From the NCBI GenBank assembly GCA_023897205.1, contig JAHWDD010000002.1, positions 4,526,001-4,590,000 of the forward strand: a DNA stretch of 64,000 nucleotides, written 5' to 3'. Below the pieces are notes generated by a model. It saw only the letters and a list, made by a program, of their open reading frames with translations, searched no databases and was not told where the DNA came from. Every line of letters begins with the position of its first letter. Position 1 is the first letter of the stretch. Origin of the DNA: Exophiala sp. HKRS030 (Eukaryota > Ascomycota > Eurotiomycetes > Chaetothyriales > Herpotrichiellaceae). Positions 58,219 to 64,000 of this stretch are shown here, in pieces. The position numbers and the translations under genes were made by a program.

Positions 58219-59196
58219 TGAGAAGATACTGTACGCAACCTCAGGTTCCCTTGATCAGATGAGATGTGAGAACTCGCAGACGCGGTCCTGAAGACTGTGC
58301 TTGACTGCCTGGAAAGACTCTCTGCAAGTTCATCTCGTTGATCGCCAGCATGGCCACCTGCAGCGTATTCCCCATTCGTGCTTCCTTCATGCCTATTGTT
58401 GCGATATTTCTCCTTTTGTCCATTCAACCAAGGCCTGAAATTGACTTTGCGTACCGAGTCAGTATTTATCAATAAGTCTGGATTGCTTGTATGGGATATA
58501 AACTTACAGTATCCGCCGCATGCAAAGACTCCGAGCCACAATACCAATTCTGAGCCGTAAATGATCATACCTAGTACATCCAAACTCGATTGAAAGAATA
58601 CCGAAATCAATGAGGTCAAATCTCCCATTGCGTCGATGAAAACAAACAACCAAGAAATTCCTCGGACAGTCCTCTCCTTGTAAATGTCCCAATAATGTCG
58701 CAAAACGCCTGCACAAAGCAGACAGGCTGACAGAACAGCCATAAAAGTGGCTGGCCATTCTATTTCGTCGTCCCTTGCTTTGCGCAAGGCGAACACAAGA
58801 GCACATTCTATACCGCCCATGATAAGTGCGACAGGAGCGACAATAGCTGTCGACTTTGTCAAAGACCATTTATTGCCATAATACTTGCATTGGATCCAGG
58901 TAATCAAGCTTAATACGGTCAAAAGTTGGGGTTGTATCTGTAAGGCAATGTTGAAGTCCTCAACAATATTGTAAACCCCAAGAGGAATTCCTGCGGTAGC
59001 CCACAGGAGCATCATTGTTGGTTGCAAGCCAGTAGTATCATGGCGTCGATAATTGATGACTATTTGAGGAATGAGCTATAGAGGATGACATATTAGCCCG
59101 GATGATAGATCCTATCTTATCCTGTATACATACCTGGACTGACCAACATATAGCTCCAGTCACACCAAGTACATTGGCAGCTACTGGGACATCCAT
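58206..59196 (-). CDS. PQ-loop repeat membrane protein
   Basis: Member of the PQ-loop (cystinosin/Ypq-like) family of seven-helix transporters, typically in vacuolar or lysosomal membranes. Exons on the minus strand: 59196-59134 and 59075-58206 (310 aa if the C-terminal part is unspliced). Both Pro-Gln pairs are present: LIPQIVINYRRH (PQ at 24-25) and IQPQLLTVLSLITW (PQ at 70-71). Seven hydrophobic helices end near ELVLWLGVFACGGY. After that a strong intron-like segment (GTAAGT..TTTCAG, 73 nt) occurs, but removing it gives an early stop; leaving it in gives a hydrophilic Ser-rich tail. Either the tail is unspliced, the protein is short, or a base is missing here too. Confidence 0.8.
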
Positions 59197-60032
59197 ATCT
59201 ACTATTTCATGAAATACTTGGTGCAGAATAGAATGGCATCGATTTTGGACACGGAGGCCTCCTTGTTCTCAACAGCCTTGCTGTTCGTCACCCGAGAACC
59301 AACAAGAAGGATAAGCACCAATTAGACATTATGGCCATTGAACCCTGAGAACAGAAATTTTGTCGTATGATTTCATCATGGACTATGGTGGGGCAATAGT
59401 GGATGAGATTTGGCCCCTGGAGTCTTGGAGGGTCCGTGGTTGCTAGGCAGCGCCGCCGATTAGAGTCTGGCCACCTGGTTCACGCCTGTTGTCCACGGCG
59501 GGCGCCTCGTCCCCAAAAAGGGCCAAAATGTCAGGCAATTGATTTTTGCCCCGCGCAGCCTCGTTCTTCTCGTCGACTTGATAGCATGACGTCATTTTAC
59601 CATGTAATCTCCAGCATGAAGGCTTCGATAACGACAACGAGGTGCATCGTCGATGTCGAGCAAAAGACAGGAATTCGCATTTCCGAAGATGCCGTCCTCA
59701 CTACCTATCTGTGACTGTGCCCGGATCTCAAGTGAAAGTCATGAAGCGGCTGGAAACTCCTAGTGGGGATTGGGCACTTCTGGTGACATGTTGAATGTTC
59801 CACCAGCTTCTTCCGCCTTCCGCACATCCGCCAAGACTCAATACATTTTTCCTGCCTCATGCCTTCATAAACCCATCCAGAGTCGTCCAAGTCAAATCTC
59901 CTCTACAACCAAATCAGACACATTAATCTACCTTTCAAACAAGGCTCTTAACGACTTTGTGAAATTCTCTTTCTTTTCATCGCAATTACCTCACTACTTT
60001 CTCCCCAATTCTTCTCATAACCTCCACACAAC
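59197..60032. promoter_or_regulatory. promoter and 5' UTR of hsp70, with a heat-shock-element-like array
   Basis: 836 bp between divergent genes. At 59793-59820 GAA, TTC, TTC and TTC occur at positions 59793, 59798, 59808 and 59818, matching the alternating 5-bp phase of a gapped heat-shock element. The right part is pyrimidine-rich, as common before fungal starts. No gene is seen. Confidence 0.5.
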
Positions 60033-62134
60033 ATGGCACCAGCCATCGGTAAGTCTCCCTCACGACAGCCTCGCTACTCTGCGGCGGCAAACACATCCGA
60101 GCCTCTTGCTAACGGTCCGTCAATAGGTATCGATCTAGGTACAACCTACTCATGTGTTGGCATCTTCAGAGATGACCGCATTGAAATCATTGCCAATGAC
60201 CAGGGCAACCGAACTACTCCTTCCTTTGTCGCCTTCACCGACACAGAGCGTCTGATCGGTGATGCTGCAAAGAATCAAGTCGCCATGAACCCCCACAACA
60301 CAGTCTTTGATGCCAAGCGATTAATCGGTCGAAAGTTCGCCGATCCTGAGGTCCAGGCTGATATGAAGCACTTCCCCTTCAAGGTCGTCGACAAAGGTGG
60401 CAAGCCCGTCGTTGAAGTCGAATTCAAGGGCGAGGTCAAGAACTTTACACCTGAAGAGATCTCATCAATGATCTTGACAAAGATGAGAGAAACTGCCGAG
60501 TCATATCTTGGTGGTACAGTCAACAATGCAGTTGTCACAGTTCCTGCCTATTTCAACGACTCACAACGTCAAGCCACCAAAGATGCTGGTCTCATCGCTG
60601 GTCTCAACGTCCTTCGTATCATCAACGAACCCACTGCTGCCGCCATCGCTTATGGTCTTGACAAGAAGGCTGAGGGTGAACGCAATGTCCTCATCTTCGA
60701 TCTTGGTGGTGGTACTTTCGATGTTTCCCTCTTGACAATTGAGGAGGGTATCTTCGAAGTCAAGTCCACTGCTGGAGATACTCACTTGGGTGGTGAGGAC
60801 TTCGACAATCGTCTTGTCAATCACTTTGTTTCTGAGTTCAAGAGGAAACATAAAAAAGGCGAGTAGAATCCATGTTTACATCCTATATTGAATCGTCTGC
60901 TAACTATTTTATAGATCTCTCAACTAACGCCCGCGCACTCCGACGTCTCCGCACCGCCTGTGAACGCGCCAAGAGAACGCTGTCTTCATCGGCGCAGACC
61001 TCTATCGAAATCGACTCTTTGTATGAAGGTATCGACTTCTACACCTCCATTACTCGCGCCAGATTCGAGGAACTTTGCCAGGATTTGTTCCGCTCCACCA
61101 TGGATCCCGTCGAACGTGTCCTCCGTGACGCCAAGATCGATAAGTCCTCGGTCCACGAAATTGTCTTGGTCGGTGGTTCCACTCGTATTCCCAAGATCCA
61201 GAAACTTGTCTCCGACTTCTTCAACGGCAAGGAGCCCAACAAGTCCATCAACCCTGACGAAGCTGTTGCCTACGGTGCTGCTGTCCAAGCTGCCATTCTC
61301 TCCGGTGACACATCTTCCAAGTCCACCAACGAAATCTTGTTGCTCGACGTTTCTCCATTGTCCGTCGGTATTGAGACCGCTGGTGGTGTGATGACCCCCC
61401 TCATCAAGCGCAACACCACTATCCCTACCAAGAAATCCGAAACCTTCTCCACATTCTCAGACAACCAACCTGGTGTGCTTATCCAGGTCTACGAAGGTGA
61501 ACGAGCTCGCACGAAGGACAACAACCTTCTTGGAAAATTCGAATTGTCCGGAATTCCTCCTGCTCCTCGTGGTGTTCCTCAAATTGAGGTTACCTTCGAT
61601 GTCGATGCTAACGGAATCATGAACGTTTCAGCTGTCGAGAAGGGCACTGGCAAGTCCAACAAGATTGTCATCACCAACGACAAGGGCCGTCTTACCAAGG
61701 AAGATATCGAGCGCATGTTGGCTGATGCTGAGAAGTACAAGGCTGAAGATGAGGCTGAAGCTGCTCGCATTGGTGCCAAGAACGGTCTTGAGTCATACGC
61801 ATACTCGCTCAAGAACACTCTTTCCGACTCCAAGGTTGATGAGAAACTTGATGCTTCTGACAAAGAGAAGCTCAAGGCTGAAATCGACAAGACCATCGCA
61901 TGGCTCGACGAGAACCAAACTGCTACCAAGGATGAGTTCGAGTCAACACAGAAGGAACTCGAAGGTGTCGCCAACCCCATCATGATGAAATTCTACCAAG
62001 GTGATGGTGGTGCTCCAGGTGCTGGTGGCCCTGGTGGTTTCCCTGGTGCCGGTGGTCCAGGTGGATTCCCAGGTGCCGGTGGCCCCGGTGCTCGTGGTGG
62101 TGATGATGGCCCAACTGTTGAAGAGGTTGACTAA
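60033..62134 (+). CDS. hsp70: cytosolic Hsp70 chaperone, Ssa type
   Basis: ATP-driven general chaperone of the cytosol and nucleus. Exons 60033-60048, 60127-60858 and 60915-62134 (1,968 nt, 655 aa). The first exon codes only MAPAI plus one base, and the intron join makes [14 protein letters not shown]. ATPase motifs [28 protein letters not shown] and [12 protein letters not shown] are intact. A C-terminal Gly/Pro-rich [10 protein letters not shown] repeat precedes the EEVD tail, which binds TPR cochaperones. The second intron starts with GC (AAAAAAG then GCGAGT); using the nearby GT would cause a stop. Promoter heat-shock sites fit inducible expression. Confidence 0.96.
60859..60914 (+). other. 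GC-AG intron in hsp70
   Basis: 5' splice site G/GCGAGT, 3' end TTTATAG. Required to read [18 protein letters not shown]. The only nearby GT alternative produces a stop within five codons. Confidence 0.85.
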
Positions 62135-63186
62135 ATGTCTTCGTCCTCCATCCACACAAAAAGCATATGAGCGACTTCCTTGGGACATTGTTGGTCAATC
62201 ATACCGGCGTTGGCGTTTCATCCTGAAATGGAACATGGGATATGTGATACCTCTTGCAAGTGCATAGATTTTTTCTCCAGCATCCTTTGTCTTTGTCTCC
62301 AAAGGACTGGCTTATGAGTTATGGAAATCACAAAGTTCAAAAATATGAATCTTTCATAATTGTCTCCTGCTGAGGCATTATGATTGATTGTAATGAGCTG
62401 TTTTAGATATTAGCATAGCTTTCTCACAATGAGATGAAAACATTTCAAATAATCTTCATTCTTCCACCTTTTGCTTTGTAGGCTCGCAACGATTTTGGCC
62501 GTACTGTGTTGACCAGATGTTTTCTGACTTACTCACTTTGAGATGTCACCGAGTTCCTCCCACCATCCTCGACGTCTACATAACACATCACATGTACAAT
62601 TGTCTCATCAACTTTGCTCAATAATCCTATCGGCTTCCTATCTAAAGCTATTTAGGTTCTCCCTGCTATGTCCTCTCAACAGTTTCGAAGCCTCCAAAGA
62701 TATGCCAAGCCCAGCCGCCCGTATCTAGACGTCGCTTTGCCCGTCACGGAGCAGGGACAACGACGAATGGCCCAAAGGAGTAGACATCGAAAGGTCAACG
62801 AGCTAGTCTGCAAGCACACGCATACGTCAAATGGCCTTCGAATGCTATCGTATCAGCAAATGAAGGTGGAGGACAGAGAGTCGATTGGGAGGGTCAACGG
62901 TGTATGAATACATGGACAGTATTGTCGTGTACGTGCCACTCAGGAATTTAATACCATGAGCAAGCTAGGGGTGGCCAGGTATATTGAAAGGTAGATGTGG
63001 TGGGAACGTCGACGTTTTCCATGGATATCGCCTCTATCTTGGTGACGACTCTCGTCTATCAGGGACAGGTACATGGATATATGAGAGCATATATATACAT
63101 GTGACATCGCGACACTACTGCTCATACACCCGGCGCCGTACGGTGTCGCACTCTGTGTGATGCCTCTCACATGGTCGTACTGGTCA
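62135..63186. other. intergenic between hsp70 and the MFS gene
   Basis: 1.05 kb holding the 3' flanks of two convergent genes. A 79-codon frame with a real ATG (62668-62907, +) is Arg/Gln-rich and unrecognised; I do not call it a gene. Nothing else is seen. Confidence 0.45.
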
Positions 63187-63820
63187 TCATCTCTTCTCTC
63201 CTCTCTCTGCAGCATCGACAACGCCAATCTCCAGATCCCGACGCTGATCCAGCCCTTGGGCATCCCCTGCATTTTGCCCTTGTGATGCAACAGCCTCATC
63301 TGCGTCCCCTTGCATCACGCCATGCCCATCCTCCCCTCCAACCCTCCCCGAGTCCCTATCCTTATCCACATCAACCCTCCGAATCTTCCTAAGCGGCACC
63401 CCACTCCTCAACTGACAATCGAGCTCCTCAAGCGCCGCCCCTTTCGTCTCGGGAATGAAAAACCACCCACAAACAACCGCACACACCGCAAGAGATCCAT
63501 ACACGAACCCCAACCGACTGCCCAGCCCAGCATACTGCTTGTCCTCTAGATATGGATATGTGAATGACACGACGAACTCGGCGACGAGTTTGACGGTGAA
63601 AGCCGTGCGTAACGTGTATTCACGCAGTTGTGGCGAGGGTACTTCGGCCGAGATCAGGTATGTCAGCGGTGCCCAGCCGACCGAGTAGCCGAAGCTGAAT
63701 GTTAACAGCATGGCGACGATGCCGCGGCGTTCGGCGAGCGTGGGGTTTGCGGACACTCCAAGTGCGCCCATGGTCATGAGGGATAGGACTTGCAGAACGC
63801 CGCTTAAGTGTAGCATTGGT
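63187..63820 (-). CDS. MFS sugar-transporter-like protein, C-terminal part
   Basis: Last exon of a major-facilitator transporter, read leftward. It starts after a 3' splice site (CCATCCAG at 63821-63828) with RPMLHLSGVLQVLSLM and contains about four membrane helices (TM9-12). It includes AERRGIVAMLLTFSFGYS, LISAEVPSPQLRE and the sugar-porter end motif FIPETKGAALEELD. A hydrophilic tail rich in Asp, Arg and Gly follows. The remaining 180 bp of the window upstream hold no recognisable MFS exon, so the intron is longer than usual for this window, or the gene has lost its N-terminal part. Only 211 codons are visible. Confidence 0.75.
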
Positions 63821-64000
63821 CTGGATGGGAAGGGAAACGGTGATGTCAGCTTGAGGATCGGGAGATAGTGAACGATAAAGGAGGACGCAAAGGGGCACGA
63901 TGGCGAACGGTCAGAGGGAGGTATTGATACGGTAGACATGGATTAGACTCGATCGCTTGCTCCTTCAGATATGCAACAAACTCTTTCGAAATCACAAACT

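Noticed and set aside
62668..62907. 79-codon frame with a genuine ATG
   Set aside because: Short, Arg/Gln-rich, no motif or splice partner; lies between two convergent 3' ends.
1..64000. tRNA, rRNA, CRISPR arrays or intact transposons
   Set aside because: No convincing tRNA B-box with cloverleaf partner, no direct-repeat/spacer array, and no transposase or reverse-transcriptase motif was seen by eye; this is not an exhaustive search.

Overview
This is nuclear DNA of a filamentous ascomycete (Pezizomycotina). The genes carry short introns, mostly about 45-130 nt, with GTAAGT/GTATGT-like 5' splice sites and CTAAC-like branch points. Recognisable products include a HapB CCAAT-factor subunit, a Zn2Cys6 regulator, a hydantoinase/DUF917 fusion, an NCS1 (Fur-type) permease, a clade-3-like catalase and a Su(z)12 Polycomb subunit. 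Su(z)12 implies a lineage that kept PRC2. I cannot name the species; Eurotiomycetes or a related class is a guess.

Layout, left to right: long hapB leader and hapB (+); NCS1 permease (-) divergent from a hydantoinase/oxoprolinase-DUF917 gene (+), followed by a Zn2Cys6 regulator (+). These three look like a small nitrogen-scavenging cluster, and the divergent promoter holds 11 HGATAR (GATA-factor) sites. Next come catalase (+), DNA topoisomerase I (-) divergent from ATP synthase gamma (+), an orphan gene (+), ribosome-associated Hsp70 Ssb (-) and the U5 snRNP GTPase Snu114 (-). A small secreted protein (-) precedes a gene-poor stretch of about 4 kb rich in TAGGTA-type motifs. Prefoldin subunit 2 (-) is then divergent from the splicing helicase Prp16 (+). 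A Ste20/GCK-like kinase (+), a 100-N assembly gap, a C-terminally membrane-anchored fungal protein (+), Su(z)12 (+) and an orphan gene (+) follow. The right end has a minisatellite of about seven units, the H2A.Z chaperone Chz1 (-), a small spliced orphan (+) overlapping tail-to-tail with a PQ-loop transporter (-), a cytosolic Hsp70 ending in EEVD (+), and the C-terminal part of an MFS sugar transporter (-) cut by the window edge.

A strong cross-cutting signal is that at least four conserved genes (hapB, snu114, pfd2, suz12), and probably one orphan, are each broken by exactly one missing base in or beside a short homopolymer, mostly G/C. In the conserved genes, adding one base makes the total coding length a multiple of three and restores the family motif. 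Several are normally essential, so assembly or base-calling error is far likelier than real null alleles. Exon coordinates were derived by hand from splice motifs and frame; for most genes the summed exons are an exact multiple of three.
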